This document shows positions 32,510 to 43,970 of a stretch of 64,000 nt of DNA, piece after piece; the stretch's first letter is position 1; each line of letters opens with the position of its first letter. A model generated the notes under the pieces. That model saw only the letters and a program-made list of their open reading frames with translations. It did no database searches and was not told where the DNA came from. Position numbers and translations under genes: made by a program. The stretch covers positions 54,608,101 through 54,672,100 of the forward strand of contig CM069872.1 of assembly GCA_036172665.1 (NCBI GenBank), read 5' to 3'. The DNA is from Prosopocoilus inquinatus. Taxonomy: Eukaryota > Arthropoda > Insecta > Coleoptera > Lucanidae.

Positions 32510-35379
32510 TAATCACAAGTTGCCGCCCGTTTTCTTGTTGTTTCGGTGACGTAGTGTTCGCGTTTCATTTGTAAACTTTCCCTGTCTCGTTCGTGAAATT
32601 CGCGAGCGACTGTAAATATAATTCACCCGCACGCCACTGACTTCCGTGCAACAAACAAAGTCAGACTGGACCCCTCTCGCCCGCGCATCAAAGACAAAGA
32701 ACGCCCAATGAAAAAATCTGTGTTCACGTTTGCGAGACAAAAAAAATCAAAAAAGTGAAAAAATTTGAGACTTTTGGGGCTCGGCTGTGGTGCAGGCCCG
32801 GATTAGCAGTTGATCACGTGCAAGTACGACTCCAGGGCCGCGCTACTCTCACATTATTTCAGTTCGGTTTACATTGGGCGGGCAAATAAGCCACGCCGAA
32901 TGTTCGAAGGACAAAAAACGGCCGTTTTTCTTCGAAGTCCGGACCTGTACTGGTTCAATCGGGCATTTCCAATTTATAACCTAATTTTCCGACGTTTTAT
33001 ACTCGTTGGAAGTCGCTGTTTTGCAATCTGACGTAACTCAGGAGTCAAAATCTCAAAGTCCGGGCCTGTAACTTCTCATTTAGGCATTTCGGTGAAAATT
33101 CGACATCACCATCGGATTCTCCGGTGTTTTCTACTCGATGAAACTCCGCCGTTTCGCAATCTGACGCCGTTTAGGGGGCAAAAAATCATCGACGAAAAAT
33201 ATTTTCTGCGCTATTATTTAGAAAAAAAAAATGTTTATGTGAAATATAATAGTAACCTTTTTATAATTATTAAATTATAATACCTCGAACTCCTTCTTTC
33301 GTGACGTAGTGTTCGCGTTTCATTTGTAAACTTTCCCTGTCTCGTTCGTGAAATTCGCGAGCGACTGTAAAAATAATTCACCCGCACGCCACTGACTTCC
33401 GTGCAACAAACAAAGTCAGACTGGACCCCCTCCCCCGCGTATCGAGGACAAAGAACGCCCAATAAAAAAAACCCGTGTTCACCTTTGCGAGACAAAAAAA
33501 AAACCGAAAAAGTGAAAAAAATTGCGACTTTTCGGGTTCGGCGAATCTTTAATCATCCTGCTCGTGTCGGTTATATTTCACGACCATTTTAGAAAGACAA
33601 TGTTTACGTGAAATGTAATAGTAACGTTTTTTTTTTTATAATTATTAAATTATAATACCTCGAACTCCTTCTTTCGTATTTCTGGGCGAAGCCAAGTTTG
33701 GCTTTATTAGTTTGGTGCGTGCCTGTAGCCTTAACTTGTAAAGCAGATTCCGACTTCCGTGCAACAAACAAAGTCAGACTGGAACCCCCCCCCCCTCCCC
33801 CGCGTATCAAAGACAAAGAACGCCCAATAAAAAAATCTGTGTTCATGTTTACGAGACAAAAGAAATCGAGAAAGTGAAAAAAATTTGCGACTTTTGGGGC
33901 TCGGCTGGGGTGCAGGCCCGGATTTGAAGTTGATCACGCGCAAGTACGTCTCAAGGGCCGCGCTACTCTCATATTATTTCAGTTCGGATCACATCGGTCT
34001 CGGTAAATAAACCACGCCGAACGTTCGAAGGACCAAAAACGGCCGTTTTTCTTCGAAGTCCGGACCTGTACTGGTTCAATCGGGCATTTCCAAGTTATAA
34101 CCTAATTTTCCGACGTTTTATACTCGTTGGAAGTCGCTGTTTTGCAATCTGACGTGACTCAGGGGTCAAAATCTCAAAGTCCGGGCCTGTAACTTCCCAT
34201 TTAGGCATTTAGGTAAAAATTCGACATCACCATCGGATTCTCCGATGTTTTCTACTCAATGGAACTCCGCCGTTTCGCAATCTGACGCGGTTTACGGGCC
34301 AAAATCATCAACGAAAAACTATCTTCGAGGCGTAGTGGTCGCATAACTTAATGATGTGTTACGGTTCGGAAACTCATCACAGTTATTACTCTTGTAGGTT
34401 ATGATTCACTTTGTGTATGTCTGGAAACGAAAATACTTTGACGGCACAACTTCAATCTGGACACCATTTGGATGTTAACAATCTTGAAACCGACCCTGTA
34501 TTCTTTTTTTCTGTATTTAGACATTTGAGTCAAAATTGGAGGCATCATCATCGGATTCTTCGATGTTTTTTTACTCGTTGGAAGTACTGTTTTGCAGTCT
34601 ACCGTCTTTTAGGCCTCAAGAATCTCGAAGTACGAACCTGTACATTTTTTTTTATTTGAGAACTTAGCTCAAAATTCGACATCCCCATTGAATTCTCTGA
34701 TAGTTTTTTTACCCATTGACTGGAAGCAACATCCCCATTGAATTCTCTGTTGCTGTTTTTACCCATTGATTGAAAGACGCCGTTCTGCAATTTGACCTCA
34801 TTTAGGGGTCGAAATCTCGAAATCCGGACCTGTCTATTTTCTTATTTAGACATTTTACGGAAAATTCGACATCCCCATTGAATTCTCTGATGCTTTTCTA
34901 CCCATTGATCGGAAGACGCCGTTTTGCAATTTGACCTCATTTAGGGGTCGAAATCTCGAAATCCGGACCTGTCTTGTTTCTTATTTAGACATTTCACGGA
35001 AAATTTGACGACACCATAGAATCCTCTGATGTTTCTTCTTGCATTAGAAGACATCCTTTTGCAATTGGTCGAACTTCAGGGGTCAAAATCTCGAAGTCCG
35101 GACCTGTATTTTCTTATTTAGACATTTCAGTGAAACTTCGACATCACCATAGAAGTCTCTGATGTTCTTTTATCCATTGGAAGGCGTCGTTTTGCAATAC
35201 GTCGAACTTCACGGGTCAAAATCTCGAAATCCGGGCCTGTGCTTCCTCATGTAGGCGTTTAGGTGAAAATTCGACATCACCATCGGATTCTCCGGTGTTT
35301 TTTACTCGATGGAACTCGCCGTTTTGCATTTCTGCCGCCGTTTAGGGGGCGAAAAGTCATCTTTGAGGCGTAGCGGTCG

Positions 35380-36780
35380 CCTACTTGATGGTGTGTTACG
35401 GTTCGGAAATTCGTTCTACTTATCACCCTCATATATTATAATTCGCTTTGTGTATGCCTGGAAATCTGATTTGGTGGAGGCTTAATTAATTAATTATTGT
35501 TACCATACAGTCTACGACATAAGAGAGGTTCGCAAGCCATAATTTTTAATTTGTTAAATGCGTAATTCAGTTACTGTCGCGCGAATTGAAAATAGGTTTA
35601 CGTATTTATTTATTTATTTATTTTAATTCCAGCGCGGATAATTCCAAGCGTAAAATCATTATGAGCCCGAAAGATGGGGGAAAAGGGGGGAAGCGTGTTA
35701 TTTTCTTTTATCGCCCGTGTATTGCTACGTTTTCCTTTTTGCTTTCTAGTAATTGTTGGAAGGTTGATTACTTGTGGAAGCGGAAGTCAAACAAAAGCGA
35801 AAATCGATCATCGTCATGTAACTCTTTCGATGATGGCACAACCAAGTGGTGAGCAATTTACTGAATAGGGGTCGTAGACTGGGGTGCCGAGCGCCGAGGT
35901 GTCGTGATTTAGACGTGCGGGCGTCGAAACATCGTGACATCAACAAGAACCAAGCGAGTATCAGATGACGTAAAGAAAACCCAATTGCGTTAAAGGTCGA
36001 GCGTGAACGCAATCTAATCTCTCCGTCGAAATAACGGCTCGCAAGAAACCGTAATTCACTTGTACTAGACACGTAAAAAAATTGCATTTTTTGACTGTCT
36101 TGCCGTTTTATTGAAAATTTTATTGAAAATAGTTTTATGTTTATTTATTTTAATGCCAGCGCGAATCATTCCAAGGATAAAATCATCAAGTGTCCGTACG
36201 TCGCGTGGTTTAACGTTCGTTATTATTCGAATAAAACGATTCAGGGAATTTCGAGAGGCGAATAACACATCGCCGAATAAAATCGGGCGAGAACGGTGGT
36301 TTTCACATGTCAACCGCCCGCGCGCGCTAATTTACAGAGCTTTGCGGGCGGTGCGGGGCGGAGGGGAGGGGAGAGGAGGAGGATGATATAAATTGCGGTG
36401 CGAATAGAAGTTTAATTAAAGTTTCTATCAGTAAGCGAGTAATGTGATTTCGGAGCGCGCAAACTATACACACAATTATCATGGCAGTTAGTTACGTACA
36501 ACGGCCCCGACAACAAAGTGCGCGCGTTATTAAAGAGCATAGCGTCAGGTAAATACGAGCTGCGCCCTTCGTCTATGTGCACGTTTGTGTCACAATAGCT
36601 TCGGCTAAGAGCTTTCCTCTTCTGTTCCGGGGGCACTTGTAATAATCCTGTTGCTCACACGGTAACTAAAAATTAGCTGCACAAAGGCGCTCTTTGAGTA
36701 TGTCGCAGTCGTTTAAATTTTCACCGTTTTTAATCAAATGAAGAAAAAAAAAACGCATCCGTTTCAGGAATTTTTAATCA
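35380..36780. other. Unique island inside the satellite block
   Basis: Holds the second copy of the 365-bp dispersed repeat (listed separately) and about 700 bp of otherwise unrepeated sequence at 36060-36780. It includes a purine-rich GGGGAGAGGAGGAGGAT strip near 36365. No gene recognised. Confidence 0.5.
35690..36050. repeat. About 365-bp dispersed repeat, copy 2
   Basis: Same family and orientation as 25430-25795, with shared words TTATTTTCTTTTATCGCCCG, GAAGGTTGATTAC and CAATCTAATCTCTCCGTCGA. Copy 2 carries an additional GTTAAAGGTCGAGC before the GTGAACGCAATC block. Confidence 0.85.
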
Positions 36781-39249
36781 TCCTGCTCGTGTCGGTTATA
36801 TTTCACTACCATTTTAGAAAAAAAAATGTTTACGTGAAACATAATAGTAACGTTTTTTATAATTATTAAATTATAATACATCGAACTCCTTCTTTCGTAT
36901 TTCTGGGCGAAGCCAAGTTTGGCTTTATTGGTTTGGTGCGTGCCTGTAGCTTTATTTTGTAAAGCAGATTGCGACTTCCGTGCAACAAACAAAGTCATTT
37001 CTACGCTTTTCTTCTTACTCACAAGTTGCCCGTTTTCTTGTTTCAGTGAGGTCGTGTTCGCGTTTCACTTGCAAACTTTCATGAAATTCGCGAGCAACTG
37101 TAAAAATAAGTCACTCGCACGCCACTGACTTCCATGCAACAAACAAAGTCAGACTGGACCCCTCTCGCCCGCGCATCAAAGACAAAGAACGCCCAATGAA
37201 AAAAATCTGTGTTCACGTTTGCGAGACAAAAAAAATCGAAAAAGTGAAAAAAATTGCGACTTTTGGGGCTCGGCTGGGGTGCAGGCCCGGATTAGCAGTT
37301 GATCGCGCTACTCTCATATTATGTCAGTTCGGATCACATCGGTCTCGGTAAATAAACCACGCCGAACGTTCGAAGGACCAAAAACGGCCGTTTTTCTTCG
37401 AAGTCCGGACCTGTACTGGTTCAATCGGGCATTTCCAAGTTATAACCTAATTTTCCGACGTTTTATACTCGTTGGAAGTCGCTGTTTTGCAATCTGACGT
37501 GACTCAGGGGTCAAAATCTCAAAGTCCGGGCCTGTAACTTCCCATTTAGGCATTTCGGTGAAAATTCGACATCACCATCGGATTCTCCGGTGTTTTCTAC
37601 TCAATGGAACTCCGCCGTTTAGGGGGCAAAAAATCATCGACGAAAAAATATTTTCTGCGGTATTATTTAGAAAAAAAAATGTTTATGTGAAATATATTAG
37701 TAACGTTTTTTTATAATTATTAAATTATAATACCTCGAACTCCTTCTTTCGTATTTCTAGGCGAAGCCAAGTTTGGCTTTATTAGTTTGGTGCGTGCATG
37801 TAGCCTTAACTTGTAAAGCAGATTCCGACTTCCGTGCAACAAACAAAGTCAGACTGGAACCCCCTTCCCCCCCGCGTATCAAAGGCAAAGAACAACCAAT
37901 AAAAAAAATCTGTGTTCACGTTTGCGAGACAAAAAAAATCGAAAAAGTGAAAAAAATTGTGACTTTTGGGGCTCGGCTGTGGTGCAGGCCCGGATTTGCA
38001 CTTGATCACGCGCAAGTACGTCTCCAGGGCCGCGCTACTCTCATATTATGTCAGTTCGGATCACATCGGTCTGGGTAAATAAACCACGCCGAACGTTCGA
38101 AGGACCAAAAGCGGCCGTTTTTCGTCGACGTCCGGACCTGTACTGGTTCATTCGGGCATTTCCAAGTTAAAACCTAATTCTCAGACGTTTTATACTCGTT
38201 GAAAGTCGCTGTTTTGCAATCTGACGTAGCTCAGGAGTCAAAATTTCAAAGTCCGGGCCTGTAACTTTCCATTTAGGCATTTAGGTGAAAATTCGACATC
38301 ACCATCGAATTCTCCGGTGTTTTTTGCTCGATGAAACTACGCCGTTTCGCAATCGGACGCCGTTTAGGGGGCAAAAATCATCAACGAAAAACTATCTTCG
38401 AGGCGTAGTGGTCGCATAACTTAATGATGTGTTACGGTTCGGAAACTCATCACAGTTATTACTCTTGTAGGTTATGATTCACTTTGTGTATGTCTGGAAA
38501 CAAAAATACTTTGACGGCACAACTTCAATCTGGACACCATTTGGATGTTAACAATCTTGAAACCGACCCTGTATTTTTTTTCTGTATTTAGACATTTGAG
38601 TCAAAATTGGAGGCATCATCATCGGATTCCTCGATGTTTCTTACTCGTTGGAACTAGTTTTGCAATCTACCGTCTTTTAGGCGTCAAGAATCTCGAAGTA
38701 CGGACCTGTACTTTTCTTTCTATTTAAGCACTTAGCTCAAAATTCGACATCCCCATTGAATTCTTTTATGTTTTTTTACTCATTGATGGCAAGACACACA
38801 TTTGACCTCATTTAGGGGTCGAAATCTCGAAATCCGGACCTGTATTTACTTATTTAGACATTCATAGAAAGAAATGTTTAAGTGAAATATAATAGTAATT
38901 TTTTTTATAATTATTAAATTATAATACCTCGAACTCCTTTCGTATTTCTGGGCGAAGCCAAGTTTGGCTTTATTAATTTGGTGCGTGCATGCAGCCTTAT
39001 TTTATAACGCAGAATGCGTTTTCGATTTAATTTTATGGTGCAATTCGCAGTTGTTTTTTTTTAATACATCTCAGAGCATACCGGCAATAAATATCTTTAC
39101 AATCTCGCTGTTTAGGAATTATAATCGCCTCATTTTAAACTTATCTCGGCCCGGAATCTGTCTATTTTCGTGTTTTGCGACGATTGCATAACTAGTCGTA
39201 CATTCGCAATCGTTTGTAACCGCGTTTTCTGAGCAGGTGCTTCGCGGGA

Positions 39250-39930
39250 ATTAATTTGAATGTTTATTTTTAACGTCGAGTCCTGATTGTAAAATGCGGC
39301 GCCGCGTTAATTTCTGTACCAAATTATTTCCTGCGACGTGCGCTTTTAAATTGCTTTCACGCTTGACCTTTAACGTCATTGAACGCAATTGTCCTCATCT
39401 TTATTCCGTTGGTTCTGCTTTACGTCAGGTTGACAGCGATGTGACCAAATATCGACTCGCAGTATCGGAAATTGATTTGAATGTTTATTCTTAACGTCGA
39501 GTTTTGGTTGTAAAATTCCGCGCCGCGTTAATTTTTGTACCTTCTTATTTCCTGCGACGCGCGCTTTTACATTGCTTTCACGCTTGACATTTAACGTCAT
39601 TGGATTCAATTGGCATCATCTTTTACTCCGTTGGTTCTGGTTTACGTCAGGTCGACAGCGATGTGACCAAATGTCGACTCGCCGTATTGGAAATTAATTT
39701 GAATGTTTATTCTTGACGTAGAGTCCTGGTTGTAAAATTCCGCGCCGCGTTAATTTTTGTACCTTCTTATTTCCTGCGATGTGCGCTTTTAAATTGCTTT
39801 CACGCTTGACATTTAAAGCCATTGGATCTCATTCACATCATTTCTTACTCGGTTGGTTCTGGTTTATGTCACGTCGACAGCGATGCCACCAAATATCGAC
39901 TCGCAGCGTCGTCCGACGACGCTTAGCGTC
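39250..39930. repeat. 222-bp tandem repeat, 3 copies
   Basis: AATGTTTATTCTTAACGTCG starts copies near 39258, 39479 and 39701. Other shared blocks are GCGCCGCGTTAATTT-TGTAC, TTGCTTTCACGCTTGAC and TTACGTCAGGT-GACAGCGAT. A related fragment is present near 7245. Confidence 0.85.
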
Positions 39931-41040
39931 GAGGAGCGACTGCTGTAAGTTAATTTCTTCCTCACAAACTTGTTTCTACTCAGGCAGGCAACAAAAAAGC
40001 GAGGCTCCTACCAACGGAAATTTGCACCGTAACAAGAGATTTACTGTTTCAATAATAAACAAGGCCAGGGTCATCATAGATTATGCGTTATTTTCATTTT
40101 CTGTTCTTCTCAAACGGCACACGAGCAAGGCCAAGGTTGGATATCACGCGCTGTGCCTTTTTTTTAAATTTCTTGATTAAGTATCCTGGTTATTACTGAT
40201 GCAACGATCTTCAATTCTACTGAAAATAATTATAATACCTCAATCCGTTAAGTTCCTAACAAAAACGGTCGTTTCAATGATGCGTCGGGGCTGGGGCTGA
40301 TGCTCTAGGGGGAAGGGGAGAGGGAGTTGGTGCTGCCGGCGCTCTTGCAGGGGGGTTTGGAGTTGGCGGTAGCGGCAAGAAGCGCGGTTGGTAGTTTTTG
40401 TCGGCAATTAAGTTAATTATTAGGGATCAAATTAATTATGATTAAGGACACTTCACTAGATTACGTAATTATCAAATTAAATTATGGTGGCAGGCCTTTA
40501 TTTAAAGCGCCCCATGCACTACGAACCGAATGTTTCTTGTTAAATTTCGGTCGCGCCGTGAAGGTGCGCGGGGGGGGAGTGAGGGGGTGGGCGGCCATCC
40601 CTTTATCGTCTACGATTAAAAAGTAATCCTTCAATTTTCGGGCTCCTTTCTTTTTCTTCGCCTGTTTAGTGCGTTGCTCTTCTCCCCCCCCCCCCCCCCA
40701 CGACGTGCCGAAATGAGTAATATTTCCCCGTCCGTTCCTGACGGCTCCGGAACGTGTTTTCGCACTGGCCATTTTTTCACGTCCCGCATGAAAAACTTCG
40801 GTGATCAGATCGGAAGATTAAGCTCGCCATCAACCTGAATCATGTCGTTCCATTCGGCAAATAGGCGCTTTCCTTTTATTGTGATTTTCTCCTCGTCTTT
40901 TATACCGAATCGATTCGTTCCACCGGGGGAGAGTCGGACGTGTGAATGCGGCGTGGTGGGCGAAAACAATTTTAAATAAAATCCTCGAGAAAAACAACAT
41001 ATATATATTTTCGGGCGAGAAAAGCTTTTATTAGAAGAAA
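39931..41040. other. Non-coding stretch, no gene seen
   Basis: Includes G-rich strips at 40285-40375 and 40570-40590 and a C-run near 40685-40699. Frames overlap on both strands without motifs. Confidence 0.5.
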
Positions 41041-41044
41041 GTCA

Positions 41045-41165
41045 AAGTAATAGGTGCGCTTCACAATGGCAATGACTATTAGAAAAAGAAAAAAAATAAA
41101 CATTTCAGCAATTAAGAGGAAATTACATCCCTTCCCCCTTATTTAAGAGAGTTGGGGAATAGGGG
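41045..41165. repeat. About 115-bp direct repeat bordering the satellite, left copy
   Basis: Contains GACTATTAGAAAAAG, TTACATCCCTTCCCCCTTA and GTTGGGGAATAG. The same ordered blocks recur at 43262-43375, on the other side of the satellite at 41.39-43.14 kb. TTACATCCCTTCCCCCTTA also occurs alone near 55040. Confidence 0.7.
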
Positions 41166-41389
41166 ACATTAAGAAATTTGCACCTCGACTCCCGCACGAC
41201 AGAGCCAGCGAATTGGGCCCCCGTGTTTTAAAGACAGGGGTTGTAATCGGAGAGTTTTGGAAGAAATCCGTGGCCGCGTTCGCGAGAAAAACTCGAAAAA
41301 GTGAAAAAAATTACGGTTTCTGGCGTCCGGCTCCGTTTTTGTAGTTGGTTTTGCGTAGTATCGTGAACAAAAATGTAAGTTTGGTTGGC

Positions 41390-43145
41390 ATCGATATCTC
41401 AACCGATGTTTCTTGGAATGATCTCTTGAGGTCCGGACCTGTACTCTTTCATTTAGACTTTTGAGTCGAAACTCAATGTTACCATCAGATTCTCCGACGC
41501 TTTCTACTCGTTGGAAGTCGCTGTTTTGCAATTTGGCACGTCATATAGGGATCAAGAATCTTGAAGTCCGGACCTGTGCGTCTTTTTCTTTTCATTTAGG
41601 CATTTAAGTCGAAATTCGAGGCATCATCGTCGAATTCCCCGACGTTTTTTACTCAATGCAAGTACTGTTTTGCAGTGTACCGTCTTTTAGGCGTCAAAAA
41701 TCTCGAAGTACGGACCTGTACTTTTTTATTTAAGCACTTGGCTCAAAATTCGACATCACCACAAAATTCTGTGATGCTTTTTACCCGTTCCATGACGCCG
41801 TCTTGCGATTTGACCTCATTTAGGTGTCGAAATCTCGAAGTCCGGACCTGTATTTTTTTTATTTAGACACTTGAGTGAAAATTCAATGTCACCAACGCAT
41901 TCTCCGATGTGTTTTACTCGTTGAAAGTCGCTGTTTTGCAATCTGATATCATTTAGTGGTCAAAATCTCGAAATCCGGGCCTGTCACTTCTCATTTAGGC
42001 ATTTAGGTGAAAATTCGACATCACCATCGGATTCTCCGGTGTTTTTACTCGATGGAACTCTGCCGTTTCGCAATCTGACGCCGCTTAGGGGGCAGAAAAT
42101 CATCTTTGAAGCATAGTGGTCGCCTACTTGATGGTGTGTTACGGTTCAGAAACTCGTTACAGTTATAACTCTTATATTTTATGATTCACATTGCGTATGT
42201 ATGTCTGGAAACACAAATGCATTGTCGGTTTCACGACGCAACTTCAATCTAACACCATTTGGAGGTTAAAAATCTTGAAGTCCGGACCTGTGTTTTTTAT
42301 TTATTTAGACATTCGAGTCAAAATTAAACATGACTATCGGATCCCCCGACGTTTTATGCTCATTGGAAATCGCTCTTTTGCAATCTGACATCATTTAGGG
42401 GTCGTAATCTCCATTTGGAGGTTAAAAATCTTCAAGTCCGGGCCTGTACTTTTTCATTTAGGCATTTAGGTCCAAATTAAACATCACCCTCGGAGTTTCT
42501 GTTGTTTTATACTCATTGGAAGCCTCGCTCTTTTGCACCCTGATACCGGTTAAGGGTGGAAATCATCATTTGGAGATTAAAAATCTTGAATTCCGGGCCT
42601 GTATTGCTTCATTTAGGCATTCGAATTGAAATTAAACATTACCTTCCGAGTCTCCGGCGTTTTATACTCGTTGGAAGTTGCTGATTTGCAATCTGACGTG
42701 ATTTAGAGGTCGAAATCTTCAAGTCCGGGCCTGTATTCTTTCATTTAGCCATTTAGGTCCAAATTAAACATCACCCTCGGAGTCTCCGACGTTTTATACT
42801 CATTGGAAGCCTCGCTCTTTTGCAATCTGACACCGGTTAAGGGTCGAAATCACCATTTGGACGTTAAAAAATCTTGAATTCCGGGCCTGTATTGCTTCAT
42901 TTAGGCATTCGAGTTGAAATTAAACATTACCTTCCGAGTCTCCGACGTTTTATACTCGTTGGAAGTTGCTGATTTGCAATCTGACGTGATTTAGAGGTCG
43001 AAATCTCTAAGTCCGGGCCTGTATTTTTTCATTTAGGCATTTAGCTGAAAATTCAACACCGCCATCGGATTCTCCGATGTTTTTTACTCAATGGAACTCG
43101 CCGCTTCGCAATCTGACGACGTTTAGGGGGTACAAATTAATCTGC
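41390..43145. repeat. Second block of the 130-150-bp family 2 satellite
   Basis: At least ten units of the same family as in 34.0-35.4 kb, marked by TCCGG(A/G)CCTGTA, TTCATTTAGGCATT and TACTCGTTGGAAGT. Within 42400-43030 a dimer of about 290 bp repeats nearly unchanged (marker CATTACCTTCCGAGTCTCCG twice). Confidence 0.9.
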
Positions 43146-43261
43146 CAGAAAATATCTTTGAGGCGTGAGACCTGATGGTGTGTTACGGTTTGAAAACTCA
43201 ATACGGTTTGAAAACTCATTACGGTTTTTACCCTTAGCGTCCTTTATTATCGGATTCTCCG

Positions 43262-43375
43262 ATAGGGGTAAGGGGTGCACTATAGTATGACAGCGGCTAT
43301 TAGAAAAAGGCAAAATAATTCCGGTTTTTACATCCCTTCCCCCTTAGTTGAAAGAATTGGGGAATAGAGATTTCT
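43262..43375. repeat. About 115-bp direct repeat bordering the satellite, right copy
   Basis: Partner of 41045-41165: GGCTATTAGAAAAAGG, TTACATCCCTTCCCCCTTA and ATTGGGGAATAG in the same order and orientation. The pair could be a remnant of a mobile unit or of a duplication that carried the satellite. Confidence 0.7.
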
Positions 43376-43942
43376 AATTCAGCACGAAATATGTACGTAC
43401 GAACTTCTTATAGGCTTCCTTGCTTGTTTTATTGAAGTTAAAGTTATTTCCTGTTTGATTGGTGGGTTGCCTATTCTAAACTCGTCGGGGGCTGACGATT
43501 TAAACCGGCGGCCGGCCATCCTCGAGTTTACCGTAACACTTAAGAGCGATCCCACCGATTTCGTATTCCCCTTAAAAACTTTTCTCCCTCCACAAAACGA
43601 ATAGGGGAAGCGAATAGGCTAGGCGACTCGTCTTCGTTATCACTTGGAGTGTTATTCAACAACTCATAAATATTTGTATGCGGTCTCATACACCCGTACG
43701 ATACGATGTTAATTTTTGTGTAAAATTTGTTACAGCAAGAAAGATAGGTTACCATAGAAAACGATAATTGGATGATTTCATAAATTTTTGAATGAACATA
43801 TAATTGTAAGATTTACAGAATGAAATTTGAGAGCCAAATTTAATGTAACAACTAAAGCGTAATAATTAATCTTTTAGGACAATTTTTTGAGTCATAAATT
43901 AATATTTATTCCCATATAAACAATTATATCTACAATAATATA

Positions 43943-43970
43943 CAGTGGCCGCCAAAAAGTTCGCGGCACA
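43943..43970 (+). mobile_element. Tc1/mariner-like terminal sequence fragment
   Basis: The sequence CAGTGGCCGCCAAAAAG follows a TA dinucleotide and continues into TTCGCGGCAC. TA plus CAGTGGC...AAAAAGTT resembles the outer end of Tc1-like inverted repeats. No matching opposite end was found within several kb, and the fragment abuts the truncated 5' border of the next element. It may be a relic end or coincidence. Confidence 0.35.

Larger units (their letters stand above)
32510..39010. repeat. Composite satellite block (two interleaved families)
   Basis: Family 1 (about 280-330 bp) carries GCGAAGCCAAGTTTGGCTTT, TCCGTGCAACAAACAAAGTC, AGACAAAGAACGCCCAAT and GGCTCGGCTG-GGTGCAGGCC. Copies lie at about 32510-32830, 33290-33570, 33650-33960, 36870-37320, 37735-38020 and 38930-39000. 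Family 2 (about 130-150 bp) carries TCGAAGTCCGGACCTGTACT, CATTTAGGCATTTAGGTG and CATCACCATCGGATTCTCCG. It fills 32905-33185, 34000-35370, 37360-37640 and 38090-38860. A long segment of 33.65-34.7 kb is repeated at 37.75-38.75 kb (offset near 4.07 kb), so the block has duplicated as a higher-order unit. Confidence 0.9.

Noticed and set aside
43540..43755. 71-residue minus frame with an acidic NNTPSDNEDES stretch
   Set aside because: It has an ATG start but no recognised domain, no neighbouring exon and no poly(A) signal that I could place. Kept only as a note.
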